Below are positions 23,940-34,940 of a DNA stretch of 64,000 nucleotides, piece after piece. This DNA comes from Proteles cristata cristata (lineage: Eukaryota; Chordata; Mammalia; Carnivora; Hyaenidae). The DNA is taken from the NCBI GenBank assembly GCA_017311185.1, contig JAESUZ010003505.1, forward strand, positions 558,001 to 622,000. Reading direction: 5' to 3'. A program made the position numbers and the translations under genes. Position 1 is the first letter of the stretch; the number at the start of each line of letters is the position of its first letter. The notes under the pieces were generated by a model. It saw only the letters and a list, made by a program, of their open reading frames with translations, had not been told where the DNA came from and did no database searches.

Positions 23940-23965
23940 AAATAAACTTTAAAAAACAAAACAAA
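23728..23965 (+). mobile_element. Feline-type SINE with expanded TC block
   Basis: Head 'gggcacctgggtggctcagt'. Its CT-rich region has grown into an uninterrupted (TC)n microsatellite at 23900-23936, with 'gataaataaactttaaa' tail. Flanks 'ctacct' on both sides hint at a target duplication. Confidence 0.95.
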
Positions 23966-24267
23966 AAGACTGCCTACCTACCAGGAGTGTAATATCATGC
24001 CAAGCATTCACTCTAGCCTCCTGAATTTAAAAGTCATGTGCTTGAATTCAGGAAGCATAAGGATCTTTGCTTACAGTCTGAGAAAGGACCCTTCTTCTTG
24101 TCAAGTGCCTTGTGGCTCAGGGACACTGAAGTCATCTCTGTTACTCTTAGTGAATGTAGTGGTGCTGACTCTAAGGTTTAGTTTTTTACAGAAAATTTTG
24201 TTGACTATATATATGTATGTAGGAAAACTAAAGGCATTTAGGAAATCGTGAATCCGTGAAGGAGCCA

Positions 24268-24390
24268 TATTGAGTGCTCTGCATGTTTGTTCTCACTTAA
24301 TTCCCGTAAGGATCAGAAGCATAGGGGGCAGTTGTACCTGTTTCCTGAGGATGAGGAAGCTCAGAGTGCTAGAGACGATCTTGTCTACAT
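24268..24390 (+). mobile_element. MIR SINE relic cut by L1
   Basis: 'gagtgctctgcatgtttgtt', 'tctcacttaattcccgtaag', 'tgtttcctgaggatgaggaa', 'gctcagagtgctagag' follow MIR order. The copy stops where the L1 fragment begins. Confidence 0.65.
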
Positions 24391-24394
24391 GTTT

Positions 24395-25095
24395 TATTTG
24401 TTTTGTTTTGTTTCAATTTATTGTTTAATTTACATCCAAGTTAGTTACATATGGTGCAACAGTGATTTCACGATTCCTTCATGCCCCTTACCCGTTTAGG
24501 CCATCCCCTCCCGCTGCCTCTCTATCAACCCTCTGTTCTCTATATTTAAGAATCTTTTATATTTTTCCCCTCCCTGTTTTTTATATTATTTTTTTTCCTT
24601 CTCTGATGTCCATATGTTTTTTATCTTTAATTCTGCATATGAGTGAAGTCATAGGATATTTGTCTTTCTTTGGCTAATTTCGCATAGCATAATACTCTTC
24701 AGTCTATCCACATAGTTGCAAATGGCAAGGTTTCAGTCTTTTTGAATGCTGAGTAATACTCCATTGTGTATGTACACCACATCCTCTGTATCCATTCATC
24801 CATTGATGGACATGTGGGCTCTTTCCATACTTTGGCTGTTGTTGACAGTGCTACTATAAACATTGGGGTACATGTACCCCTTCGAAACAGCATACCTCTG
24901 TCTCTTCCTTGAGCAGTTGCTGGGTCAGAGGGTTGTTCTATTTTTAATTTTTTGAGGAACCTCCATAGTGTTTTCCAGAGTGGCTGCCCCAGTTTGCCTT
25001 CCCACCAGCAGTGCAGAAGGGTTCCCCTTTCTCCACACCCTGCCTTCCTCTCTTCCTCCCTCCCCCCTCCTTCCTCCGCATCTTCCCTTCCTTCC
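24395..25095 (-). mobile_element. L1 LINE 3' fragment, younger carnivore-type
   Basis: Inverted L1 end, less diverged than the 13.6 kb copy: 'acatccaagttagttacata', 'gtttaggccatcccctcccg', 'tcaaccctctgttctctata', 'cataatactcttcagtctat', 'aacattggggtacatgtacc', 'gttttccagagtggctgccc'. The minus frame 24699-24893 includes YTMEYYSAFKKTETLPFAT, the well-known ORF2 C-terminal block, with broken neighbours. It ends in a CT-rich low-complexity stretch (25040-25095). Confidence 0.9.
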
Positions 25096-26035
25096 CTTTT
25101 CCACTCTTGTCATGGAATTCATGTGCCAGGATGCTGTTGTTTTCCATTGTAATAGAGGTTTACTGTGAATTGGTTTTAAATAGTCTATATTAGGTACACA
25201 CTCTCAAACATTTTTTTCATATTGTTAAATCCATATAATTTTTACTCTTTAATATACATAAAGGTAAGATAAAGGAAATACAATAAAGTGCACTTCTAAA
25301 ATCACATTAAACTGCTAAAATTATTCTTTTAGTTTATAGTTATTTTTATTTCAGTGAATCAGTAAAACTTTATGCCATTTCAGGATTTACATTGTATAAG
25401 TTATTAGAACAAAATTTGAAGTAATGAGAAACACATATTATCTTCAGATACACTGGAAGATATGAAATGCTTTATTTGATATATTTTTCAAACATCAAAA
25501 CAAGGTAATATGTTTTCAGTTAAAGTAATCTAAGCATGGAAGGATCGTTTAAAATAAAAGAACATTCTGGAACTTTCTTGTTGTCTTTGTTCTTCTTGGT
25601 GGGGTGCTTGCCCATATGCCTTCATATGAAACTTAGTTTGGAGCAAGACACTTCTCCAGATCTATACCTAACTCTTTGAGATTAGAGGCTGTTCCTCTCA
25701 TCCAACCTCTCTTTTACTTAAATTGCAAGATGCTTGTTACAAATATTATTTTATCAGGTTTTTGAGATTGCTTATAAATAATATATGATGTGGAACGGCA
25801 AATATATAATTTCAGAATTTTCCTCAAATACTAATCGTCTATTTTCCAATGTTCACGTTTAGTTAAAATATACTACCTAGGAATTAATATTGTACAGAAA
25901 AAAGAATAGTATACAATGGAAAGGTGTTTATCAGTTTCAACTAAATTCTTACAAAAAACACAACAAAACAAAACATAACATGTTAAATATATTTGAAAGA
26001 TTCGATCACTTGCATTCTCTCAGTCGATGCTCTGT
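25096..26035. other. AT-rich unique stretch, no gene seen
   Basis: No repeat beyond short A/T runs, and no exon recognised. Confidence 0.4.
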
Positions 26036-26145
26036 GTTCTGATCGTATCTGCTTTCTGTCTCTTGGACAGGGATAATGCCTTATTTCTTTAAGTGTGTTA
26101 GCCACTTAGCACAGGGCAAGCTTTCAAAAAATGTGGCAGAAATTA
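26036..26145 (+). mobile_element. L2 LINE 3' tail
   Basis: 'ttggacagggataatgcctt', 'agccacttagcacagggcaa', 'gctttcaaaaaatgtgg' resembles the L2 end ('gggcaggga..tgtctt ... cctagcacagtgcct ... ctcaataaatgtt'). Short and diverged. Confidence 0.5.
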
Positions 26146-26920
26146 AGAAAGAAGGAGAGAAAATGGGGAAAAGAGTAGAGGGGTGAGGGAAAGAAGAAAG
26201 AAAGGGAAGACAGATAATAACTAGAGGATGAATTCTGCAAATCCCGAGTGCAACTCTCTTGCTTTACATGTGTTGTTTTTAGCAGGAATGAATCTCTTTT
26301 TGCTGAACTTTTAACTCCTCTAGCCATGGGAAGGCCAAAATCAGATACTTCTGGATGGGGAAAAGGAACCAAGAACAACAAAATAGATGAGACCTCCTAA
26401 AATAAATTGTAAACTTGTTTACTTTGAAAAATTTGTAAGATTTCAAACGAAGAAGCCCAGAAAGAGACACTAAATGAATTAAATAATGTATCAAAATATG
26501 AAGACATCTTTTAAACGATAATACAGGATAATAAACATAGTAAATTAGAAGAGAAAAAAAAACGAAGTTGAAAAATGACTCTAAACAGGGAGACCACATG
26601 GAGCATGAATTCTCTACCTTTCTCAGCCATCAGCGAGGCCTGTCATCTGGTAGCGATATTATTTGTGGCTTGCTCTTTCAAAGTGCCATCAAACACCGCT
26701 ATGCAAAAGGTGACGGTGGTGTCGGGCCTCCCTTTTTCCCATCTACTGGAGAGAAGAAATGGGTTTACCTCTCCTGAGATCCTGGGGGCCATGCTCGCCT
26801 CAAAGCCTACAGCCAATTCTTGCAGATTTCTTTCACCCCGTTTGCCCTAGGAGCTGGATTAATCGAACTGTAGCCACAATAAGATTTGTACCCTTCTGTT
26901 CATTTCAAGCTTACTCTAGA
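26146..26920. other. Unique stretch with modestly raised CpG
   Basis: A purine-rich tract lies at 26140-26215. From about 26570 to 26900 CG dinucleotides are more frequent than in the surroundings. Frames of 69-111 codons on the plus strand overlap here in different frames with no domain. No transposon identified. Confidence 0.35.
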
Positions 26921-27150
26921 CCAGGATATCTCAACTACAAAACTGTCGATATTTTGAACCCAATAATTTTTTGTGTTATAAATGTAGGGGAGAGGACGGA
27001 ATGTCCTGTGTATTGTAGGAGTTTTCACAGCGTCTCTGACCTCTCTCTCCTTAATCACAGTCGCATCCCTCAGGCGTGGCCACTAACACTCTGAGTAAAT
27101 ATTGCCACATGTTCCCTGTAGGGCACAAGTGCCCCTGTTCAAGAATCACT
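26921..27150 (-). mobile_element. MER5A-type hAT DNA transposon relic
   Basis: Nonautonomous hAT-Charlie element in inverse orientation. The edges 'ccaggatatctcaactacaa' and 'cccctgttcaagaatcac' correspond to the terminal inverted repeats ('caggggttctcaacc' type). Internal blocks 'tgtcctgtgtattgtaggag', 'gcgtctctgacctct' and 'tattgccacatgttccctgt' match the known consensus in order. Confidence 0.8.
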
Positions 27151-27930
27151 TCCCTAAATAAATACTGTGCCTATCTTTTCTTTCATCTAACAGTAGTCTT
27201 TGAGTTATATTCCAGTAGAATTCCTGGGCTTTCCCCGATCTACTCACTCTCCATCTCTCAGCAGAACTTCTCAGACAAACATGAAAAAAGAATATAAGGG
27301 TGAGTTTCGTTCATTTTGGGACCATCCAGTCCCCACAGTGCTTAGCCCAGTGACTTTGGTCTCATTAGCATAAAAAGATTTCACAGGAACTCCATACTGT
27401 GACTACTTCGCATGTGTGTGCAACACATGCACACAAGTTAATAAACAATCCTATAGTTAAAACCAGAACTAGTGGTCCAAATGCTACTAAAATAGAGCTG
27501 AAAATAACAGAAGGTGTGGTAGTTTTTGTTACTGAAACCATATGGCAAAATATTGGTTAAAAACAGAAGACATTTTGTCCCTGTCCTGTGTCAACCACAT
27601 TGTTCTTCCCAGCAAACCCTGCCTGTAAAAATGAGAATATAAAGGAAATGTCAGAATAGGAAGATTTTTTCCCTATAATGGGATATTGTAGAGAATGAAC
27701 ATTAAGGATTACATTCCTAATCCTTGCCACAGCTCCAGTGGTACCAGATGGGGCTGCATAATGTCTCCACTTTCATGCAGTCTATTTTAAGCACCCAAGT
27801 TTGATGATAAGGAAGTTAATGTGGTTTCCAGTAGTGCCTAACTTACCCTCAGGGAGTAGCTCACGCTGGGGGACCCTGACTCATTATGGATTATTTTGTA
27901 GCATCAGTCATGCTAGGAGATGACAAGGCT
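27151..27930. other. Unique stretch with short hairpin
   Basis: Holds a perfect 8-base-pair inverted repeat (GCATGTGT / ACACATGC, 27410-27430, 5-base loop). No transposon or exon recognised. Confidence 0.4.
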
Positions 27931-27934
27931 TCGT

Positions 27935-28175
27935 AAGACAAATATTATGGATCAATCTTCAGAGGCCAGCACGACATGCAGCCAGAAATCCTCATTGGCA
28001 GAACAAAACTGAAAGCTCTTAATGAATTCTGTTACCGTGGCAGCCCACTGTCAGATTATGCACTAATAGCAAAAGAACTTGCAAACCATACCAAGAAACC
28101 AGCATGTCTTTTGGCAGAGCTGGAGGACCAGTCTTGGTGCTGCGCTTCCAAACATTCTAAAGGAGAGCATTAGCA
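27935..28175 (+). pseudogene. Relic of non-LTR retrotransposon reverse-transcriptase C-terminal region
   Basis: The frame from 27976 reads KLKALNEFCYRGSPLSDY followed by a charged stretch (IAKELANH, then KKP). This resembles the conserved post-catalytic region of many animal non-LTR reverse transcriptases, typically 'KLKxVDxFCYLGSxLS' followed by 'EIxxRIAKA'. In another frame just upstream (27935-27958) it reads KTNIMDQS, fitting the 'KTxVMxQ' motif that precedes it in those proteins, so one frameshift separates the two. The frame stops at 28173. The clade (RTE-like, CR1-like or other) cannot be fixed by eye. No full polymerase is present and no function is claimed. Confidence 0.5.
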
Positions 28176-31100
28176 TCAGAGTAAGCCAAAATCCTCCTGC
28201 AATGTCTCCGGGCTTTCGGGAGTGAATCCTAGAGCACCTACTTCAACCTGACTATTCTTTTTTCTCCTGTTTCTTTTCTCCCGTCCACATGCGATTAGGT
28301 AGTAATTGGTTTAACAAATAAAGAGCATACCAAAAGGGTACTGGCTGTATCTGACACCATGCTTTAGGGAGCAGAATTCTACGTTGTAAGTCAGTTCCTA
28401 TGCTATATCATCATCAGTAATTTAAGATGTGGCAGAATTATAAGGCAATTAGAATAATATAAGGGTGACCAGATGTCCTCGATTGCTTAGGAATGGACCT
28501 GTATTGTATATTTTTATGGTTTAGAAGATAGCCACATTGAAGTCTTTCTCAAATTTAAACATGTGGATCATGTTATAAATTGCCTGAAATATCAGAGATT
28601 TGAATGATATCTAAAGCATTTGAGAGAATGAAGATGAACATGATGTCTCTGAAGCTTCATTTATTTGTAGTGTGTCTTTTCTTTGTGTGAGGGCTGTATC
28701 TGCCCCCAAAAGTTTCCTAAACCTTTGGCACACGTGTTGCAAACTTCTCTGAAAAATGGTCTTTGTCTCTGCCTCCTTTATTCGTACTCAAATTCTGAAC
28801 ATTGCTTCTTACTTGCATTCATTTCCCTTCTTTTCCCAGAAAACACAGCTTCCCATGTCTCTCCTCCCCTGTTTTTGTTTTGTTTTTTGAAATGGAAGTT
28901 GAGACTATGGCAATGGAGAAAAAGTGGATTTCAGAGTTTGCTCCCAGAAAACCTAGAGGTTGAACAGAGGTGGCCTCTGAACTGTAGGTGAGGAAGGAAG
29001 GAACACAGGAACCAGGAGGGCTTCTGTTTCAACTTCTGTGACATCAGTTTTCAAAGAACAAAAGGTTTCTACAACCCAAATACCTCAACAATGATAGAAC
29101 CCATCAAACTATCAGGTGGCACATACCCCACAAGGTATTTGATCAACAGAAAGGAATCCCACTGAAAAACCCAAGTGTGGGGAAGTTGAAGAAATCCACT
29201 GTGGGTATTTTATCCCATGATTAGTCTTCTTTCAACCACCTTAAATGCAGTCTAAACAACAACAAAAACTCTAGCCTGGTTTCATACCTTCTGCTATCTC
29301 AACTGGAGCAAAGCTTATAGTGCCTCTACCATATTTCCATTGAGTAACTACAAAAAATAATATGAAAGCATAAAGAGGCAACTACATAGTGAAACCAGCA
29401 AACAAACAATTATGTCAAATGATGTCTCCCTGTTGTCCCAAGGAAAGCTTGCATCCTTCAGTAATTTCTATAGCCAGAAAATTATTTTTATAGAAAGAAA
29501 AAAGTTACTTTTTAGTCATAAATGTACTTGCACTCCATACAGAGTTATCCTCACATAAAATAAAATCTTTGATTTCTGTTTATCATAGTAAGCTATAAAG
29601 TTAATTTTAAAATTAAAAGCAAATGTATACGAATGCACGCTAAAGACTTGAACTACATTAATAAAAATAGGGTTTAGGATTTATAGGACATGATGTCCAA
29701 ATGCTAATGCTTCGTCGAAAAACATGAAAGAGCAGGAAGTCATGGACTATTATTATTATTTTAAGTTCTTGAAACTTAACCTCAAATTAACTGTTATTTA
29801 GTATCTTTTTCAATGATTGATAGTGAAGGCATGAGGGAGAGGAACCAAAATGGTGAGCACCATGGGAATTCTCTGCTTTTGCTCCTGAAATGAAGCTAGA
29901 TCAGTGTCAGTAATGTTTGAACTTAAAAATTTTAAGTTATTATTTGGGGCCTTTTTTTGAAGAAATAACTGTCATTGCCCTAATTTCTCCCCTAGATAGT
30001 GATAGACTATTTTTTAAAATTTATCATAGACATTTTAATACATTTTCCTTTAAGAATTATTGTTTTCTTCAAATCCAAATGGTATAAGATATGTATATAT
30101 TTAAAATTATGTATAGAGAACTATGTAAATAAATGTTTAGTAGAGAACTATGTAAATAAATATTTTAGGTTATATTTGGTCAGCAGACTTTGATTACTTA
30201 GGGAAAAATGCTAATTAAATAACATGTTTCTAATTTCTTTTCATTTTTTAATAAATGTTCCCTTTTCTGTATAAAGCAGAAAATATTTTGGCACGAGACA
30301 GCTTTCAAAAATTAACATTGAGTGTATTACTGGAAAAGGATTTGAAAGTTCCCTTGTGCTTTTCACAGTGGCAGGAAAAGGGAAAAAAATGGATAAAGAG
30401 TGAAAATGGGAGTGCATAATTACAATGAGATAGTGCCTAAATCCACATCAAGTTTCAGAATAATTCAAGTATATTTTGGAATGTCTTCAGAGAAAGAAAA
30501 ATGTTACCTCATTCAAGATTAAAAATTCGTTTTTAAACATGTATTTTCAGATGATTCTACTTGTGATTATCTATGTCTAATTCAAACCGTGTTCTGTTTC
30601 TTTCTATGTTTGGCAACATTCAACCATGAAAATTAAAATTAGCATTTAAGAAATAATTCAAGGAAAAGACTCCTCCAATAATATTTGCCCCAGTGAGCTG
30701 GTTAATTCTTGTAAATTGGTCTTTTGGCCTGAGTGGTTTACATAATTACTTAAATTTTCTATTTCAGGTTGAATATTCAGATACTACTCAGTACCAAGCA
30801 TATGATAAAAATGATGTTTTATTTTTTCTTTAGTAACTTAATCAAAGAGTGAAATAAGTGTATTTTATTTTTATATTGACATTTTATGTTCTTTAATTTT
30901 TCGTAAGTAGTGTCTCTTTAATTCAATTAGATCTTTTGTTCTATTGTTATTTTCCAATTTGCTTGATAGATTAACAGTGATTTTGTTCAGTCAAAAAGAA
31001 TTCTGGATAAACAGTGAAACATAAGTCTCTAATCAGTATGTAACTCAAAGTATTCTTTATTCATTCAATGTAAACCAATGATTAGATTACCTATAAACAT

Positions 31101-31388
31101 TACAGGGTGGGGGAAATGAATGCATTTTTTTTTCAACTAGGATGTTTTTGTTTTTGTGTAATTGAAATTTTCTTTTCCTTTTTCAGTAGTGTTTTTAATT
31201 TACGGTGTACACTGAGAAATAATTTTCACTTGTCTTTTGTAGTTTTTAATTCATGAAAATAAACTAAAACCAGGAGAATATAGTTATATTTCTTATTTAT
31301 GAATGTAAAAGAATCCTATTAATTATTGTAATGTAGACTTTATTGTATTTTAAATTAACATATTCATGTTTTTGTGACTTTTTAACAG
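28176..31388. other. SINE-free unique interval, left part
   Basis: Over 3 kb without any feline SINE. A short 'gggtgaccagatgtcctcga' at about 28466 resembles the edge of an old DNA transposon, too little to call. Frames at 28683-28991 (102 codons) and 29999-30193 have no domain. The sequence is AT-rich from 29.4 kb on. Confidence 0.4.
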
Positions 31389-31443
31389 GCAATAACTTCA
31401 AGCTCTTGTGGTGGATATAGAGTTTTGCTGCAAGGAAATTACA
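31389..31443 (+). other. Candidate 55-nt exon
   Basis: A short segment bracketed by good splice signals. Upstream there is 'attaac' (branch-point like) about 35 bases away, then a T-rich tract and 'tttttaacag'. Downstream is 'aca' then 'gtaagtg', a near-ideal donor. Only one of three frames is open, reading AITSSSCGGYRVLLQGNY; the other two have stops. The length (3n+1) would shift the frame if skipped. It may be an internal coding or alternative exon of a large gene with the rest of the window as intron, a lncRNA exon, or chance. I do not recognise the peptide, and no neighbouring exon was found. Confidence 0.25.
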
Positions 31444-32920
31444 GTAAGTGCTTATGTGTATGCAATAACTTTTTAAAAACTATAACATCTCAATATTTGA
31501 GGCTCCATTATGGCTAAGTGCATGAAAAAAAAGTTAATATGATTATTTAAATGTATCATCCCATTTTATAATTTTGATAAAATATACTCATGTGGTATTT
31601 GCCATAGAGTTTTAAAAGATTACTGCCAGGTCATTTTAATAATGGAGAAATAAAGACCCTGGCCAAATTTTTACATTTTGACCAATGTGTGTCTCAGTCT
31701 TGCTATACAAGTTTCACTTATGCTTTTATGACTTTGATTTTCTCTCTGATTAAGCTGATTTAAGGAGTCTGCTTTCTTTGGGCAATTATTTGAAGGTTGG
31801 TTTTCAACTTTTGGATTGTGGGACATTTATTTTGCATTAATAACATCTCTTGGAGTGACTCAAATTCACCTTTTGTGATACAGCATTTTAAGTAGTTTTC
31901 ATGCAAATTTGAGTCACTGAGTCTTGTATTCATCTCACAAGGTGGGAGAGGGGCATCTTTCTCCCAAATGAAGTTAAAAGTAAAGTGAGTTGGAGCGACT
32001 TCTCAGTTCTTCTGCAATGTATTTTCATAACGGTTTAAACCTGTGTTTATTTGAAATGTGAACATAAGTAACTTTTGCCTGCCGTTCTGGGTTATCTTGT
32101 GCCTTTCTTTACATTAATGTAATTACCTGGGAATTATCGCCATTCCAAATTGAATAGGGAAATATCAGCATGCTGCAGGCTCTGTGCTCATCCAGGAATT
32201 AAAGTAATTTAAGATACGAGGTTTTAAATGGAAACTCTATTTGTAAGGAGAAGACGTAATTCACTGCCATAGGTATCTGTCTCACTGAACCTTCCAGAGA
32301 GACAAAAATACTCTCCAAATTCTGAATTCTTGATTTTCTAAATAGTTCACATGCTGGTATCTTATCTACTCAGATGGATTTCTAGTGTGTTGTGTAGTCT
32401 GGGCTGTGACCTGGTTTTGATCCTTACTGATAATGGTCCTTGGGTGTCTTTCTAACTCAACAGTTGAGCTGTTTGCCTGTCCAGTGATCTTCATTTTGAC
32501 TCAGCGCCTCAGGCAATTACAGTGTCTTCCTTGAATACAACAAATTAAATATTGTTATTTCATAGAATAGATAATGATCATACTTATAAAATGCCTGCAA
32601 GGCTGACTCCAGTACATGCCGTATTATAAAGAAATTCTTTTGGGGGGATTCCAGCTTGACCTGGTTATTAAAATAGTCATAGATAATAGGCTTATAGAAT
32701 TATTAGATGGGTATTTTGAAAGTGTTAACTGATACTAGCTTTGTGATACCCTAAACATGATATAAAATTACTATTGAAATGACTCAAACTAGCTCTCCAT
32801 CTTACTATGGAAAATAAAGAGAAGAAAGGATAAAGAAAAGCCTTCATACATGAGAAGTGCAAGCAATATCCACTTCTTTATAACCAAGTGACAATCATTG
32901 GTAGTAGAACCAAATATTTA
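31444..32920. other. SINE-free unique interval, right part
   Basis: No transposon recognised. The stretch 32090-32290 is a balanced-composition block with TAAT-type homeodomain-like words ('taatgtaattacctgggaat', 'aattaaagtaatttaag'). That would suit a conserved noncoding element but proves nothing alone. Confidence 0.35.
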
Positions 32921-33134
32921 ATTTTTTTTTACATTTTTAAATGTTTATTTATTTTGAGAGAGAGAGTGTGTGTGCACTTGCTAGCAGAGGTGGGGAAGAG
33001 AGAGAATCCCAAGCAGGCTGTGCACTGTCAGCACAGATCCTAATGTGGGGCACAGTCTCATGAACTGTGAGATCATGACCTGAGCCAGAATCAAGAGGCA
33101 ATTGCTTAACCTACTGAACCACTCAGCAGCCCCT
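32921..33134 (-). mobile_element. Feline-type SINE, diverged
   Basis: Reverse-oriented. The GA block has partly become GT ('gagagtgtgtgtgcac'). It contains 'gaatcccaagcaggctgtgc' and ends 'ctgaaccactcagcagcccc'. A weak duplication of 'gaaccaaatattta' occurs on the right as 'gaactgcatatttta'. Confidence 0.9.
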
Positions 33135-33784
33135 GGAACTGCATATTTTATAATGTGATAACCCACATGGTTCAAACTCTCTCTTTTTTAAAAAATATGT
33201 TTCTAGTATTTTTTTTAACTGTAAGTCATGGCTATATACCTTCTAGGAACAATGAAATATAAATATGGGTATGTATAAATAAATTTATATATTTTTATAA
33301 TTGCATATGCATTTGTGTAAATATATATGTATACACACATATCAGCAAAATCATAGGTTCTTAAGGTCCCTAAATGGTAAGCTTTGAATACTCATTCAGA
33401 ATTTTACTTTTCTTTGCATTATTCCAAATTATTTTCTCTCTAAATCTTCAATCAGTCTATCCTTCTTCTGTCCTTTATCCATGTATTGAAGAACTCTTAG
33501 GTAGCTCAGCACATGATCTCAGATACTGGAGGTTTAGGGAGAAAAGATAAAGTACCTATCTACTAGTTGCTGACAGACGTCTGGAGAAAATATGAAAATT
33601 TAACAATTTTAATTCCTTGTGATAGGGATTCGGATAGAAATCAGGATACGATTGGGAAGAAAAGAGTTAAGTACCTAGATCATCCTAGAGGTTTAAAGCA
33701 GTCTTTTCTGGGGAAGGTATTTCTAGGACCACAGCAGTTGTGTGTAACTGAGATGGGGTGGTGGTTGTGATAGTAGTGGCGTCG

Positions 33785-33785
<1 letters not shown>
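33135..33785. other. Unique AT-rich stretch, no gene seen
   Basis: Short TATA/ATGT runs at about 33260-33345. The frame 33567-33770 has no domain. Confidence 0.4.

Positions 33786-33816
<31 letters not shown>
33786..33816. repeat. (GT)n microsatellite
   Basis: About 15 uninterrupted GT units just before the L2 relic. Confidence 0.95.
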
Positions 33817-33817
<1 letters not shown>

Positions 33818-33824
33818 CCAAAGT

Positions 33825-34485
33825 GTTGGCTGTGGCTAGGAGGTGAGATGCAAGGGCAAGGAGCCTATAGGAATCTTTCAAGACTCTATGGAAAGAGAAG
33901 GCTCTACGTGCAGGATATGGTTGGATCAGGGTGACAGGAGAGAGTTACATGCTCAGGGAGCACAGAATAAAAGTTGCTGAATGGCTGGAAAGGAGGAAAC
34001 TAGAGCATAAAATCACATCTGCAACTGTATTGAAGAGTTTGCATTTTACCCTCTTTTCCCCCAGGAAACAAAAGGGAGCCTTACCAGATTTTAACAACAG
34101 AAAAGGGCATTGGAGTTGTAATTTGGAAATATCATTAGAGCTGCAGTTTTGAAGAAGGATTAGGAGAGATGGAGAAGGAGAAGTAGAGGTATGAAGTATC
34201 TGGAGAAAGGAAATGAAGATAGGAAAATGGAGACAGGAAAACCAGTTAGGAAATTATATGAGTATTTGCAAGAAATAAGTGGTGGCTGACTTTTCAAAGG
34301 AAGTGGCTTTGCTGGTAGAACAAGAGCCTGAAAAACTCTAGCTCTGAACAACGGAGACCAGGTTGTCGTTGAAGGTATTTGTCCTGTTTGAAGCAGGAAA
34401 CCTGTGGGATGATTATTGACTTGGAAGTTCCAATGAGTGGGTTGAGGGAGAAGAAAGGCTAGTGGTAAAATAGAGGAACCCAAAG
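33825..34485 (-). mobile_element. L2 LINE relic
   Basis: Inverted L2: 'gttggctgtggctaggaggt' (cf. 'gtgtggctggagcgg'), 'aagagtttgcattttaccct' (cf. 'aaggactttggcttttactc'), 'agacaggaaaaccagttagg', 'aagtggtggctgactttt' (cf. 'gggagaccagttaggagg', 'gatggtggcttgga'). The order fits over more than 600 bases. The 73- and 107-codon frames inside are by-products. Confidence 0.6.
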
Positions 34486-34699
34486 ATTTCCTTGAATTTT
34501 CTGGTATATTCCTATTAGTTCCTAGAAGGCACTGGAGCCCAGTTCAGAACCCAGGCAGAACCAGTTGTCTATAATATTTATAACCATTTTCCCTCTTTCA
34601 TATACTGTCCAGTGTAGTAGCCACTAGCCTCATATGACTATTAAAATTAAAGTTAACTAAAATTAACTGACATTAACAATCCCATTCCTCCGTTGCACT

Positions 34700-34940
34700 T
34701 ACTACATATTTTTTAAAAAATTTTAATAGATTATTGTCAGGCTGGTTTCCCTATGACACCCAGTGCTCATCCCCACAAGTGCCCTTCTCAATGCCCGTCA
34801 CCCCCCCTTCCCCTCCCCCACCCCATCAGTCCTCAGTTTGTTCTCAGCATTCAAGAGTCTCTCATGGTTTGCCTCCCTCCCTCTCCCCCACTATTTTTTC
34901 CCCTTCTTCTCCTCCACGGTCCTCCGTTAAGTGCTCAAAA
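34700..34940 (-). mobile_element. L1 LINE 3'-UTR fragment
   Basis: Inverted L1 tail: 'cacccagtgctcatccccac', 'aagtgcccttctcaatgccc', 'catcagtcctcagtttgttc', 'aagagtctctcatggtttgc', then a CT-rich end. The same family region as in the 24.4 kb copy but a shorter fragment. Two overlapping proline/serine-rich plus frames (34734-35051) come from this CT-rich DNA. Confidence 0.85.

Noticed and set aside
28683..28991. 102-codon frame ending beside a 'gtgagg' donor-like word
   Set aside because: No convincing acceptor or domain; the composition is T/C-rich low-information sequence.
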